Positions 32,294 through 40,940 are shown, counted from the stretch's first letter. The stretch is 64,000 bases of DNA from Pseudomonas cedrina subsp. cedrina (GCF_001983175.1 NZ_MNPW01000008.1:124001-188000), one strand, 5' to 3'. The notes: generated by a model from the letters alone, not told the origin. Made by a program: numbers and translations.

Positions 32294-33628
32294 ATGACTT
32301 TCGCCACCCTTGGCCTGATCGAACCCTTGCTGCGCGCCCTTGAGACGCTTGGCTACCAGACCCCGACGCCGGTGCAGGCGCAGGCCATTCCGGCGGTGCT
32401 GGCCGGTCGCGACCTGATGGCCGCGGCCCAGACCGGCACTGGCAAGACCGCCGGCTTCGCCGTGCCGCTCCTGCAACTGCTGACCCTGGAAGGGCCGAAA
32501 GTCGCCGCCAATTCGGCGCGTGCGCTGATCCTGTGCCCGACCCGCGAACTGGCCGAGCAGGTTCACGCCAGTGTCGCCGAGTACGCGCAAAACCTGCCGC
32601 TGACCACCTACGCGGTGTACGGCGGAGTGAGCATCAACCCGCAGATGATGAAGCTGCGCAAGGGCGTCGACATCCTGGTCGCCACGCCTGGCCGCCTGAT
32701 CGACCTGTTCCGCCAGAACGCCTTGAAGCTCAATCAGCTGCAAACCCTGGTGCTGGATGAAGCCGACCGCATGCTCGACCTGGGCTTTTCCGAGGAGCTG
32801 GCGAACATCTACCGCATGCTGCCGAAAAAGCGCCAGACCTTGCTGTTCTCCGCGACCTTTTCCGATGAGATCCGCCTGCTGGCCGGGCAGATGCTCAACG
32901 ACCCGCTGACCATCGAAGTCAGCCCGCGCAACGTCGCCGCCAACACCGTGAAGCAGTGGGTGGTGCCGGTGGACAAGAAGCGCAAGGCGGAGCTGTTTGT
33001 GCACCTGATGCGCAAGGGCCGTTGGAAGCAGGTGCTGGTGTTCGCCAAGACCCGTAACGGCGTGGATGCATTGGTGGATAAGTTGCAGGGCCTGGGCATC
33101 AATGCCGACGGCATTCACGGCGACAAGCCGCAAGCCACGCGTCAACGTGCGCTGGACCGGTTCAAATCCAGTGACGTGCAGATCCTGGTGGCCACCGATG
33201 TGGCCGCGCGCGGGCTGGACATCGAAGACCTGCCGCTGGTAGTCAATTTCGACCTGCCGATCGTGGCGGAGGATTACATCCACCGTATCGGGCGTACCGG
33301 GCGTGCAGGCAACACCGGTGAAGCGATTTCCCTGGTTTGCGCCGACGAGGTGAACATGCTGTCGGCCATCGAGATGCTCACGCGTCAGACCTTGACCCGG
33401 CACATGGAGCAGGATTTTGAACCGGAGCATCGCGTGCCGGACACCGATGCCAGTGGGCAGGTGGTGAAGAAACCGAAAAAGCCGAAGAAGCCTAAATCGT
33501 CGGGGGGCGGCGGTAAGCGCAACCTGGGCAAGTGGGTGGACAGCGGGGAAGTGACGCCGGCGGAGCCTTCGATCAAGCCGGTGCGCAAGGTGCCGGTGTT
33601 CAATACTGGGCCGCGTAAGAAGAAGTAA
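32294..33628 (+). CDS. rhlE: DEAD-box RNA helicase RhlE
   Basis: A 444-residue DEAD-box helicase acting in ribosome assembly and RNA decay. Q motif (YQTPTPVQAQAIP), motif I AAQTGTGKTAGF, motif Ia PTRELAEQV, motif II LDEADRMLDLGF, motif III FSATFS, motif V ATDVAARGLDI and motif VI HRIGRTGRAGNTG are all intact. The C-terminal 75 residues form a lysine-, proline- and glycine-rich RNA-binding tail (KKPKKPKKPK, SSGGGGKRN). ATG 32294 begins MTFATLGLIEPLLRALE, the RhlE N-terminus. Pseudomonads usually carry two rhlE paralogues. A tail-to-tail REP pair lies downstream. Confidence 0.93.
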   Translation: MTFATLGLIEPLLRALETLGYQTPTPVQAQAIPAVLAGRDLMAAAQTGTGKTAGFAVPLLQLLTLEGPKVAANSARALILCPTRELAEQVHASVAEYAQNLPLTTYAVYGGVSINPQMMKLRKGVDILVATPGRLIDLFRQNALKLNQLQTLVLDEADRMLDLGFSEELANIYRMLPKKRQTLLFSATFSDEIRLLAGQMLNDPLTIEVSPRNVAANTVKQWVVPVDKKRKAELFVHLMRKGRWKQVLVFAKTRNGVDALVDKLQGLGINADGIHGDKPQATRQRALDRFKSSDVQILVATDVAARGLDIEDLPLVVNFDLPIVAEDYIHRIGRTGRAGNTGEAISLVCADEVNMLSAIEMLTRQTLTRHMEQDFEPEHRVPDTDASGQVVKKPKKPKKPKSSGGGGKRNLGKWVDSGEVTPAEPSIKPVRKVPVFNTGPRKKK

Positions 33629-33653
33629 GATTTTCGGCGCCTGTGCGGGCGCT

Positions 33654-33724
33654 ATCGCAGGCAAGCCAGCTCCCACATTGACGGTGTTTACACATCAAAA
33701 TGTGGGAGCTGGCTTGCCTGCGAT
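33654..33724. repeat. Tail-to-tail REP pair
   Basis: ATCGCAGGCAAGCCAGCTCC at the left and TGTGGGAGCTGGCTTGCCTG at the right, outward-facing, with a short 25-base spacer. It lies between convergent rhlE and the flavoprotein gene. Confidence 0.92.
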
Positions 33725-33748
33725 GCGATCTAAGGTTCACCGCAAGAC

Positions 33749-34975
33749 TCAGCGCTTAAGCCACTCCAACATCCCCCGCCCAGCCGCCCGGCCACTGGCA
33801 AAACACCCGGTCAGCAAATATCCTCCGGTCGGCGCTTCCCAATCGAGCATCTCGCCCGCACAAAACACTCCGGGCAATTGCTTGAGCATCAGCCGTTCAT
33901 CCAGCGCCTCAAACGGCACGCCGCCTGCGGTGCTGATGGCTTCATCGATGGGCCGCGTCTTCACCAGGGTCAATGGCAACGCCTTGATATCCACCGCCAA
34001 TTGCGCCGGGTCGTTAAAGTGTCCGGCCGGCGTCACTTCGCGCAACAACGCGGCCTTGACCCCGTCCAGCCCCAACTGGCTGTGCAGATGTTTGCTCATC
34101 GAGCGCGAGCCACGTGGTTTGGCGAGTGCCGCCTGCACCTTGTCCAGCGGCTTGCTCGGCAGCAAATCGATATGCACCGTGGCGGCGCCGTCGCGATTGA
34201 TCGCCTCACGAATCGGCGCCGACAGCGCGTAGATCAGGCTGCCCTCGATACCCGTGGCGGTGATTACGCATTCGCCCAAGCGAGGCTTGTCATCCCCCAG
34301 CCCGATGGCGACGTTTTTCAACGGTGCGCCGGCGAATTTGCTGACCATCAGGTCGCTCCAGGCCGACACCTCGAAGCCACAATTGCTCGGCTGCAAGCGC
34401 ACGTAGGGCACGCCTTTGCTTTCCAGGATGTTAAGCCAGGCCCCATCGGAGCCAAGGCGTGACCAGCTGCCGCCGCCAAGCGCCAGCAGCACGGCGTCGT
34501 TGTGGACAACGTGTTCGCCTGTCGGGCTGTGGATAAGTAAATCGCCTTGGGCATTCCAGCCGGTCCAGCGATGCCGGGTGTGGATAACCACGCCCTGGTC
34601 GCGCAGGCGCTTGAGCCAGGCGCGCAGCAGAGGGGCGGCTTTCATGTCGGTAGGAAAGACTCGGCCGGAGGTGCCGACGAAGGTTTGAATGCCCAAACCA
34701 TGGATCCATTCGCACAACGCCTCGGCACCAAACCCTCGCAGCAACGGCGCCATCTGCGCTGCGCGCTCGGCGTAGCGCGACACAAACGCCGGGTACGCTT
34801 CGGAGTGGGTGATGTTCATGCCGCCCACCCCAGCCAGCAAGAATTTGCGCCCGACCGAAGGCATGCCGTCGTACAGGTCCACGCGTACCCCGGCCTGGCT
34901 CAATACTTCGGCGGCCATTAGCCCGGCTGGGCCGCCGCCGATAACGGTGACGCGGTGAGGTTGGGTCTGAGGCAT
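33749..34975 (-). CDS. FAD-dependent oxidoreductase, HI0933/BaiN-like (TIGR03862 type)
   Basis: A 408-residue flavoprotein. The N-terminal Rossmann motif is VTVIGGGPAGLMAAE (about residues 9-23), followed by GRKFLLAGVGGMNITHSE, GTSGRVFPTDMKAAPLL, LLALGGGSWSRLGSDG, an inserted domain (about 190-340) and the C-terminal FAD motif GVFCAGEMLDWEAPTGGYLLTGCFASGRAAG. This is the HI0933/BaiN superfamily. The reaction is unknown for the subfamily, and BaiN itself acts in bile-acid dehydroxylation in gut bacteria, which is not implied here. It starts at ATG 34975. The gene stands alone between REP DNA and a 171-bp gap. Confidence 0.87.
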   Translation of the reverse strand: MPQTQPHRVTVIGGGPAGLMAAEVLSQAGVRVDLYDGMPSVGRKFLLAGVGGMNITHSEAYPAFVSRYAERAAQMAPLLRGFGAEALCEWIHGLGIQTFVGTSGRVFPTDMKAAPLLRAWLKRLRDQGVVIHTRHRWTGWNAQGDLLIHSPTGEHVVHNDAVLLALGGGSWSRLGSDGAWLNILESKGVPYVRLQPSNCGFEVSAWSDLMVSKFAGAPLKNVAIGLGDDKPRLGECVITATGIEGSLIYALSAPIREAINRDGAATVHIDLLPSKPLDKVQAALAKPRGSRSMSKHLHSQLGLDGVKAALLREVTPAGHFNDPAQLAVDIKALPLTLVKTRPIDEAISTAGGVPFEALDERLMLKQLPGVFCAGEMLDWEAPTGGYLLTGCFASGRAAGRGMLEWLKR

Positions 34976-35146
34976 GGGCAGGGCTACGGTGCTGTGAATA
35001 GGCCGAACATTCTACCGGACAGAGCGGCGCCTGCCTGATCAAAAAATGTACACTTTCCTACAAGCCTTGCTGCGGCGTGTTCTTAGCCGCTTACGCTCAA
35101 GTTATCCACAGGCCGTTCCACAGCCATTGTGGGTAACGCCCACACC

Positions 35147-36067
35147 TCAATGACAACCTGATGACGTCCATACCCGTTGTGCGCTGTGGTGCAGAATGCC
35201 ATGGCGGCGCGCCAGGGCCGGGCGGTCCTTGCTGTAGCCGCCGCCGATCACGCCCATCACCGGAATGTCGCGGCCCAGGCAGTGGCGCATCACGCTTTCG
35301 TCGCGGTTGGCGACGCCTTGGTCTGTCAGCTTGAGGTAACCGAGGGCGTCGTCTTTATGCACATCGACGCCGGCGTCATACAGCACCAGGTCAGGTTGAT
35401 AGAGCGGCAACAGGTAGTTGAGCGCGTCGTCCACCACCTTGAGGTAATCGGCATCGCCCATGCCCATGGGCAACGGAATGTCCCAGTCGCTCTGGGCCTT
35501 GCGCGCGGGGAAGTTCTTTTCGCAGTGCAGCGACACGGTGATGGCGTCCGGTGTGTCGTGGAGGATGCGCGCGGTGCCGTCGCCCTGGTGCACGTCGCAG
35601 TCGAAGATCAGCACGCGGTTGACCCGGCCGCTGGCCAGCAGGTAATGGCTGATCACGGCCAGGTCATTGAAGATGCAAAAGCCCGCCGGATAGTCGTAGT
35701 GCGCGTGGTGAGTGCCGCCCGCCAAGTGGCACGCCAGGCCGTGCTCCAGCGCCTGTTCCGCCGCCAGGATGGAACCGCCCACCGCCCGCACGGTGCGGCG
35801 CGCCAGGGCCTCGTTCCAGGGCAGACCGAGGCGCCGTTGGTCTTCGCGGGACAACTCGCCGCCCATGTAGCGTTCGATATACCCAGCGTCATGGGCAAGC
35901 GCCAGAATCTCGGGCGGGCACAGGTCTGGGCGCAGCAACTGGCTGTCTTCGGTCAGGCCGCTGTCCACCAGGTGGTCGCGCAACAGGCGGAACTTGTCCA
36001 TGGGGAAGCGATGGTCCGCCGGGAACTCTGGGCTGTAGTCATCGTGGTAGATCAAAGGCAAGGGCAT
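35147..36067 (-). CDS. Histone deacetylase family (acetoin-utilisation AcuC-like) amidohydrolase
   Basis: A 306-residue zinc deacetylase-fold enzyme. The motifs seen are LAGGTHHAHYDYPAGFCIFNDLAV (paired histidines), IFDCDVHQGDGTA (D-x-H metal ligands) and VLYDAGVDVHKDD (metal-binding D). Bacterial homologues deacetylate acetylpolyamines or acetylated proteins such as acetyl-CoA synthetase. The short form without extra domains fits the class IV-like bacterial group. ATG 36067 (MPLPLIYHDDYSPEFP) starts the fold; the upstream in-frame MYSAGK extension overlaps the GNAT gene promoter. Divergent from an acetyltransferase gene 76 bp away, an intriguing writer/eraser pairing. Confidence 0.9.
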   Translation of the reverse strand: MPLPLIYHDDYSPEFPADHRFPMDKFRLLRDHLVDSGLTEDSQLLRPDLCPPEILALAHDAGYIERYMGGELSREDQRRLGLPWNEALARRTVRAVGGSILAAEQALEHGLACHLAGGTHHAHYDYPAGFCIFNDLAVISHYLLASGRVNRVLIFDCDVHQGDGTARILHDTPDAITVSLHCEKNFPARKAQSDWDIPLPMGMGDADYLKVVDDALNYLLPLYQPDLVLYDAGVDVHKDDALGYLKLTDQGVANRDESVMRHCLGRDIPVMGVIGGGYSKDRPALARRHGILHHSAQRVWTSSGCH

Positions 36068-36143
36068 GGGATTTTCTGACGGGAACCTGCGACGGATCTT
36101 ACCAGCGCTGTACACTCACGCACATGGCAAGGAGAGGGGCCCC

Positions 36144-36713
36144 ATGGAGCCGATACTGCAATTGGAAAGCGCACGCCTGGTGCTGCGCCAATGGCGCGAC
36201 AGCGACCTGCCGGACTTTGCGCGCATGTGCGCGGACCCGCAGGTGATGCGCTATTTCCCGGCCAAATTGAGCCACCTGGAAAGCGCCGCGTTGATCGGCC
36301 GTATTCGCGGCCACTTCGCCGAATACGGCTTTGGTTTTTGGGCCTTGCAGCGCAAGGACACCGGCGAATTCATCGGTTTGACCGGGCTGCAGAACGTCAG
36401 CTTTGAAGCCGGCTTCACGCCTGCGGTGGAAATCGGCTGGCGCCTGGCCCGTGAGCATTGGGGCCTGGGTTACGCCAGCGAGGCCGCCTGGACCGCACTG
36501 CGCTGTGGTTTCGACCGCCTACAGTTGGATGAAATGATTGCCTTCACCACCGAAGCCAATCTGCCATCACAAAAAGTCATGCAGGCCATCGGTATGCATT
36601 ACGATCCGCTGGCAGATTTTGAACACCCCAAGGTCGCAGCCGATGACCCGCTGCGCCATCACGTTTTGTACCGCATCACCCGCGCCCAATGGTTGGACAC
36701 GCTGCACGGATAA
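36144..36713 (+). CDS. GNAT family N-acetyltransferase, RimJ/RimL type
   Basis: A 189-residue acetyltransferase of the RimJ/RimL branch. It begins ILQLESARLVLRQWRDSDLPDFARMCADPQVMRYFP. The acetyl-CoA binding motif A appears as VEIGWRLAREHWGLGYASEAAWTALRCGFDRL and the later segment is FTTEANLPSQKVMQAIGMHY. Substrates are probably protein N-termini or small amines. ATG 36144 has a strong GGAGAGG site; an upstream ATG at 36124 is out of line with it. It precedes tesB by 38 bp and forms a likely three-gene unit GNAT-tesB-HAD. Confidence 0.88.
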   Translation: MEPILQLESARLVLRQWRDSDLPDFARMCADPQVMRYFPAKLSHLESAALIGRIRGHFAEYGFGFWALQRKDTGEFIGLTGLQNVSFEAGFTPAVEIGWRLAREHWGLGYASEAAWTALRCGFDRLQLDEMIAFTTEANLPSQKVMQAIGMHYDPLADFEHPKVAADDPLRHHVLYRITRAQWLDTLHG

Positions 36714-36751
36714 GCAGCGCGGAATGCCCCGTAGATTGTAGGAGTTGCTCT

Positions 36752-37621
36752 ATGAGCCAAGTATTGGAAGATCTGGTGGACTTGCTGACCCTGGAGCCGA
36801 TCGAGGAAAACCTCTTTCGCGGCCGCAGCCAGGACCTGGGCTTTCGTCAACTGTTCGGCGGCCAGGTGCTCGGCCAGTCGCTGTCGGCGGCCAGTCAGAC
36901 CGTGGAAGAAGCGCGGCACGTGCACTCTCTGCACGGTTATTTCCTGCGTCCGGGTGACGCGGCGTTGCCAGTGGTGTACTCGGTGGACCGGGTGCGCGAC
37001 GGTGGCAGTTTCAGCACCCGCCGCGTGACGGCGATCCAGAAGGGCCACCCGATCTTCACCTGCAGCGCCTCGTTCCAGTACGACGAAAAAGGCTTCGAGC
37101 ACCAGACCACCATGCCCGTGGTGGTCGGCCCGGAAAACCTGCCGTCGGAACTGGAGCTGACCAAGCAGCGCGCGCACCTGATCCCCGAGCACATGCGCGA
37201 CAAGTTGCTGTGCCCCAAGCCGATCGAAGTGCGCCCGGTCACCGAAAAAGACCCGTTCAACCCGCAGCCGTCCGATCCGGTCAAGTACGTGTGGTTTCGG
37301 GCCGACGGCGCCCTGGCCGACGCGCCGGCGCTGCACAAGTACTTGCTGGCCTACGCTTCGGATTTCGGCCTGCTGACCACGTCCTTGCTGCCCCATGGCA
37401 AGACCGTGTGGCAAAAAGATATGCAAGTGGCCAGTCTGGACCACGCGCTGTGGTTCCACGCCGACCTGCGTGCCGATGACTGGCTGCTTTACGCCATGGA
37501 CAGCCCGTGGGCCGGCAATTCCCGGGGTTTCTCCCGTGGCAGCGTGTACAACCGCGCCGGGCAACTGGTGGCTTCGGTGACCCAGGAAGGCTTGGTCCGC
37601 CATCGCAAGGACTGGGCATGA
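36752..37621 (+). CDS. tesB: Acyl-CoA thioesterase II
   Basis: Hydrolyses medium- and long-chain acyl-CoA. It has 289 residues with the double-hotdog TesB fold. The N-terminal hotdog includes FRGRSQDLGFRQLFGGQVLGQSL and LHGYFLRPGD; the C-terminal hotdog contains the catalytic segment DHALWFHADLRADDWLLYAMDSPWAGNSRGFSRGSVYNRAGQLVASVTQEGL (D, S/T and Q of the triad). The TAGGAG site before ATG 36752 is good. The stop overlaps the HAD start as ATGA, indicating translational coupling. Confidence 0.95.
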   Translation: MSQVLEDLVDLLTLEPIEENLFRGRSQDLGFRQLFGGQVLGQSLSAASQTVEEARHVHSLHGYFLRPGDAALPVVYSVDRVRDGGSFSTRRVTAIQKGHPIFTCSASFQYDEKGFEHQTTMPVVVGPENLPSELELTKQRAHLIPEHMRDKLLCPKPIEVRPVTEKDPFNPQPSDPVKYVWFRADGALADAPALHKYLLAYASDFGLLTTSLLPHGKTVWQKDMQVASLDHALWFHADLRADDWLLYAMDSPWAGNSRGFSRGSVYNRAGQLVASVTQEGLVRHRKDWA

Positions 37622-38205
37622 GCCTGAGCGCGGTCAAGCATTGGGTGTTCGACATGGACGGCACCCTCACGGTGGCTGTGCATGATTTTGCCGCCATTCG
37701 CGTGGCCTTGGAGATCCCGCCCGAGGACGACATCCTCACACACCTGGCCGCATTGCCGGCGGATATCGCAGCGGCCAAGCATGCCTGGTTGCTGGAGCAC
37801 GAGCGTGAGCTGGCGCTGGGTTCGGTCGCGGCGCAGGGCGCGGTTGAGCTGGTTCGCGAGCTGGCCGGGCGCGGGTATCGCTTGGGCATCTTGACGCGCA
37901 ACGCGCGGGAGTTGGCGCATGTAACGCTGCAGGCAATCGGCTTGGCGGACTGTTTTGCCATCGACGATGTGCTGGGGCGTGAGGATGCGCCTCCCAAACC
38001 CGACCCCGGCGGTTTGCTGAAACTGGCGGCGGCCTGGGCTGTAGCGCCGAGCGAAATGGTGATGGTGGGGGATTACCGCTTCGACCTGGATTGCGGCCGG
38101 GCGGCGGGGACGCGGACGGTGTTGGTTAACCTGCCGGAAAACCCGTGGCCGGAATTGGTGGATTGGCATGCCGAGGATTGCGTGGTATTGCGCCGGATGA
38201 TCTAA
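37618..38205 (+). CDS. HAD-superfamily hydrolase (subclass IA)
   Basis: A 195-residue phosphatase-type enzyme. Motif I FDMDGTLT (nucleophile D at about residue 12), motif II ILTRN, motif III lysine in PPKPDPGG and motif IV MVGDYRFDLDCGRAAG are all present, with a small helical cap between residues 20 and 85. Typical activities are on phosphoglycolate, sugar phosphates or nucleotides; none can be chosen from sequence. It overlaps tesB by 4 bp (ATGA). A large composite palindrome starts 23 bp after its stop. Confidence 0.92.
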   Translation: MSLSAVKHWVFDMDGTLTVAVHDFAAIRVALEIPPEDDILTHLAALPADIAAAKHAWLLEHERELALGSVAAQGAVELVRELAGRGYRLGILTRNARELAHVTLQAIGLADCFAIDDVLGREDAPPKPDPGGLLKLAAAWAVAPSEMVMVGDYRFDLDCGRAAGTRTVLVNLPENPWPELVDWHAEDCVVLRRMI

Positions 38206-38228
38206 ACCCCAGGCGATGATTATCAAAA

Positions 38229-38424
38229 TGTGGGAGCTGGCTTGCCTGCGATGGCGGTGTGTAGTGAGCGGGCTTGCCCCGCGCTGGGCTGCGAAGCGGC
38301 CCCAATAAAAACACCGTCGACCTCCAGGTAGAACCGAGTCGCCTGGTTTGGGGCGGCTTCGCCACCCAGCGTGGGACAAGCCCGCTCACTACACACCGCC
38401 ATCGCAGGCAAGCCAGCTCCCACA
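38229..38424. repeat. Composite REPIN carrying a nested 134-bp palindrome
   Basis: The outer arms are TGTGGGAGCTGGCTTGCCTG (38229) and its complement (ending 38424). In the loop, after ATGGCGGTG and before CACCGCCAT, sits the complete 134-bp TGTAGTGAGCGGGC element, so the whole 196 bp is a palindrome of two unrelated families. It lies between convergent genes (HAD and the hydrolase). Confidence 0.95.
38260..38393. repeat. 134-bp palindromic element, copy 2 (nested)
   Basis: Ends TGTAGTGAGCGGGCTTGCCC / GGGACAAGCCCGCTCACTACA. The loop begins AATAAAAACACCGT and ends CGCCTGGTTT as in copy 1, but the inner arm segments are exchanged: here GCTGCGAAGCGGCCCC is on the left and GGGGCGGCTTCGCCAC on the right, the opposite of copy 1. 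Confidence 0.93.
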
Positions 38425-38446
38425 GGGTGATTGGGTTTCTTCAGGG

Positions 38447-39421
38447 CTATTGAGGAAACAGTACTTTCTGCCCCTGCGCCGACGTAAACATCTTTTCCCC
38501 GTCATGTCCCACCCCCGGCACCTCCACCAGCTTGTGGCTCAACTGCGGATGCCGCAGCTTCAGGGCGTCAAAATAGTTATGCCCCCGAATCAACCGATAA
38601 GCGCCCTGGGTCTCGGCTTCGCAGCCTTTGTCGAGCGCCGGGTGGTTCGGGTCGGTGTCCTGCTGGCCCAGCAGATACGTGATATCCCGTGACACATAAG
38701 CCTGTTCCAACTGCTGGGGCCCGCGGCCCTCGGCGTAGGCTGGCAACTTCTGCATGCCGTACTTCCAGTCGTTGAAGCTGGGGCAATCGGCCACGGCAAA
38801 TTCTACCGGGCGCTGTGGGTTGAAGTAGGCGTAGGACGAAGGGTTGGCCACTACATAACGCAGGCTGATGCCTTCGCTGTGCAGGGCAGGGTGGTCGTGA
38901 CCCATGAGGGCGAAACGTTGCACCACCTGGCCGCCGCCGGAATGACCCGCCACCACGATTTCCTTGAGCGCCGGGAATAAGCTGCGGTTGCCCAGGTGCT
39001 TGATGATCTGGTCCAGGGCGCCGAAGGAGCTGATATGGCCGGGCCCCGTCGATTCCTCGCCGGCCATCCAGTCGTTGCCGTTCCAGCGCAACACCTGGTT
39101 ACCCAAGTGGTTGCGCTTGATGTCGGCGTCGTTGAGAAACTGCGGCGCAATCACCAGCGTGGTGCCGCCAACCTTCGCGTGCGCAGCCGCGTCCTCACCA
39201 CTTTGCAGATAGGTCTGCGCGTTACGCAGGCGGCCATGCACGATGATCAGCACGCGGGTGACGTTCGGCAGCGGCTGGCGCCAGTCCTGGCTCATGCCCA
39301 GGCTGAGGTCGCCGGCCTGCAGGTGAAAGCGATCGGGGCTGACTACCTTTACGCCATGTTCGGCCGCCACCGTTGGACACGCCAATAACACGGCCAACAG
39401 CCATCCCCATCGTGGGTTCAT
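38447..39421 (-). CDS. Exported alpha/beta-hydrolase-like protein
   Basis: A 324-residue secreted protein. Signal peptide about 1-20 (WLLAVLLACPTVAA). An alpha/beta-hydrolase core follows: RVLIIVHGRLRNAQTY (oxyanion strand), then the nucleophile elbow VVAGHSGGGQVVQRFAL (serine in GHSGG, about residue 171), and a C-terminal histidine candidate in EVPGVGHDGEKMF. LRYVVANPSSYAYFNPQRP is a conserved loop. It could be a periplasmic esterase or lipase. ATG 39421 directly abuts the stop of the upstream metallopeptidase gene, so the two are co-translated. Confidence 0.87.
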   Translation of the reverse strand: MNPRWGWLLAVLLACPTVAAEHGVKVVSPDRFHLQAGDLSLGMSQDWRQPLPNVTRVLIIVHGRLRNAQTYLQSGEDAAAHAKVGGTTLVIAPQFLNDADIKRNHLGNQVLRWNGNDWMAGEESTGPGHISSFGALDQIIKHLGNRSLFPALKEIVVAGHSGGGQVVQRFALMGHDHPALHSEGISLRYVVANPSSYAYFNPQRPVEFAVADCPSFNDWKYGMQKLPAYAEGRGPQQLEQAYVSRDITYLLGQQDTDPNHPALDKGCEAETQGAYRLIRGHNYFDALKLRHPQLSHKLVEVPGVGHDGEKMFTSAQGQKVLFPQ

Positions 39422-40303
39422 TTAAAGGCTCTTGGCGGCAAAGGTGTCGCATTGCGAGATCTGGCCTTGGGCAAAGCCGGTCTTGAACCAGCGCACCCGC
39501 TGCGCGGAGGTGCCATGGGTAAACGAGTCCGGCACCACGCGGCCCTGGCCCTGTTGCTGCAAACGGTCGTCGCCAATGGCGTTGGCCGCATTCAGGGCCT
39601 CCTCGATGTCGCCGGGTTCCAGCCAGTTCAAGCGCTTTTGCGCGCGGTTGGCCCACACCCCGGCGAAGCAGTCGGCTTGCAGTTCCTGGCGTACCAACAG
39701 CCCGCCGTCACCTTCCATCTGCCGGCCTTGTTGGCGCGCGGCCTGGATCTTCGACGAAATGCCCAGCAGCGTCTGCACGTGGTGCCCGACTTCGTGAGCG
39801 ATCACGTAGGCCTGGGCAAAGTCGCCGGCGGCCTGGAAGCGTTGCGACATTTCCCGGAAGAACTCCAGGTCCAGGTACACCTGCTGGTCAGCCGGGCAGT
39901 AGAACGGGCCGCTGGCCGAGGTAGCGCCGCCGCAGGCGGAATTCACCCGGCCACGGAACAGGACCAATTTGGGGTTCTTGTAGGCCAACCCGTTTTCCTG
40001 GAACACCTGGCCCCAGGTGTCTTCGGTATCGCCCAGCACGGCGCGGACGAAATCAGCCTGCTCATCGTTGGCCGGCGGCGCCTGGCGCGACTGTGTGCTC
40101 ACCGAAGGCGCCTGTTCCATCTGCCCGGTCAGTTGGCCGAGGATCTGCATCGGGTCCTGGCCGGTCAGCCAGCCGATGCCGACGATCAGCACAATGGCCG
40201 TGAGGCTCAGGCCCTTGCCGCCACCGAAGCGCATGCCGCCACCGCCGCCGCCATCGCGGGCATCCACCACGTTGTCGCTGCGTCGGCCTTTTTTCCATAG
40301 CAT
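39422..40303 (-). CDS. ypfJ: YpfJ-type neutral zinc metallopeptidase
   Basis: A 293-residue membrane-anchored protease of the YpfJ/zn-peptidase_2 family. The N-terminus is glycine-rich (MLWKKGRRSDN, GGGGGGMRFGGGKG), then one helix (about 32-48) places the domain in the periplasm. The domain holds CGGATSASGPFYCPADQQVYLDL (two cysteines) and the zinc site HEVGHH (about 170-175), with a downstream E in RQELQADCFAGVW. This is a zincin-like arrangement. The substrate is unknown. It lies upstream of, and adjacent to, the exported hydrolase gene. Confidence 0.9.
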   Translation of the reverse strand: MLWKKGRRSDNVVDARDGGGGGGMRFGGGKGLSLTAIVLIVGIGWLTGQDPMQILGQLTGQMEQAPSVSTQSRQAPPANDEQADFVRAVLGDTEDTWGQVFQENGLAYKNPKLVLFRGRVNSACGGATSASGPFYCPADQQVYLDLEFFREMSQRFQAAGDFAQAYVIAHEVGHHVQTLLGISSKIQAARQQGRQMEGDGGLLVRQELQADCFAGVWANRAQKRLNWLEPGDIEEALNAANAIGDDRLQQQGQGRVVPDSFTHGTSAQRVRWFKTGFAQGQISQCDTFAAKSL

Positions 40304-40348
40304 GTGGGCAATCCTCTGGGTGATGACAGTATTTGAGTATGGCTGTAA

Positions 40349-40762
40349 TTAGCGGCAGTAGCCTTCGCCGGTATCGACAATCAGGCAGTCCTTCTTGTCG
40401 GCCAGCCATTTCAGCCCGGTGGCTTCACCGTCGCCGGCACGCAACAGTTGCGGGCCGTCCGGGCGATTGAAGGCGATGCCGTCCTCGGCGGCCTCACCCT
40501 TGAAGGTCCCGGAGTCGTCCGCATCGAGGCCGTATTGCATGGTGAGCAGGTAGTGACCGCGGCCGACGCTGTCGTCCTTGGCGATGGTCAGGTAGAGGCC
40601 CTCGACGCCGATCCATTTACCGACCCATTTGTCGGTGGGCGGGGTTTCTGGCACCAGGGTGGCCTGCACGGAAGCCGGCGCGGGTTTAGGCGCGTCCTTG
40701 GCTTCTTGATTGCACGCGGTGAGCAGGGCAAGGGCAGACAAGGCGAAGAGTATTTTTTTCAT
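40349..40762 (-). CDS. Small putative lipoprotein
   Basis: A 137-residue lipoprotein. The signal peptide and lipobox LALLTAC put the lipidated cysteine at residue 17, followed by NQEAKDAPKPAPA, a proline/alanine linker. The globular part (about 40-137) has TDKWVGKWIGVEGLYLTIAKDD, GHYLLTMQYGLDADDSG and a C-terminal DCLIVDTGEGYCR with two cysteines. WVGKWxGVEG suggests a small lipocalin-like beta-barrel. The function is unknown. It lies 45 bp upstream of ypfJ on the same strand, perhaps one envelope-protein operon with the hydrolase. Confidence 0.85.
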   Translation of the reverse strand: MKKILFALSALALLTACNQEAKDAPKPAPASVQATLVPETPPTDKWVGKWIGVEGLYLTIAKDDSVGRGHYLLTMQYGLDADDSGTFKGEAAEDGIAFNRPDGPQLLRAGDGEATGLKWLADKKDCLIVDTGEGYCR

Positions 40763-40940
40763 AGTGGCAGGGCCTTGGTTAAAAAATGTACAGCACGGAG
40801 ATCAATGTGCAGCGTTGGACTCGAATCCCGTGATTTAGTGCGCTGTTCGCACGGTGTTTGGTTATGCTCTTGGGGCAGACTCTGGCCCAACTGCTAGATT
40901 ATCGGGTTGAACGCCATCGCGCTTCCCACACGAGGATTCA

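Noticed and set aside
35101..35109. Perfect DnaA box TTATCCACA, with other TTATCCAC-like words nearby
   Set aside because: It is a single box without AT-rich repeats, dnaA, gidA or rnpA/rpmH neighbours, so there is no case for a replication origin.
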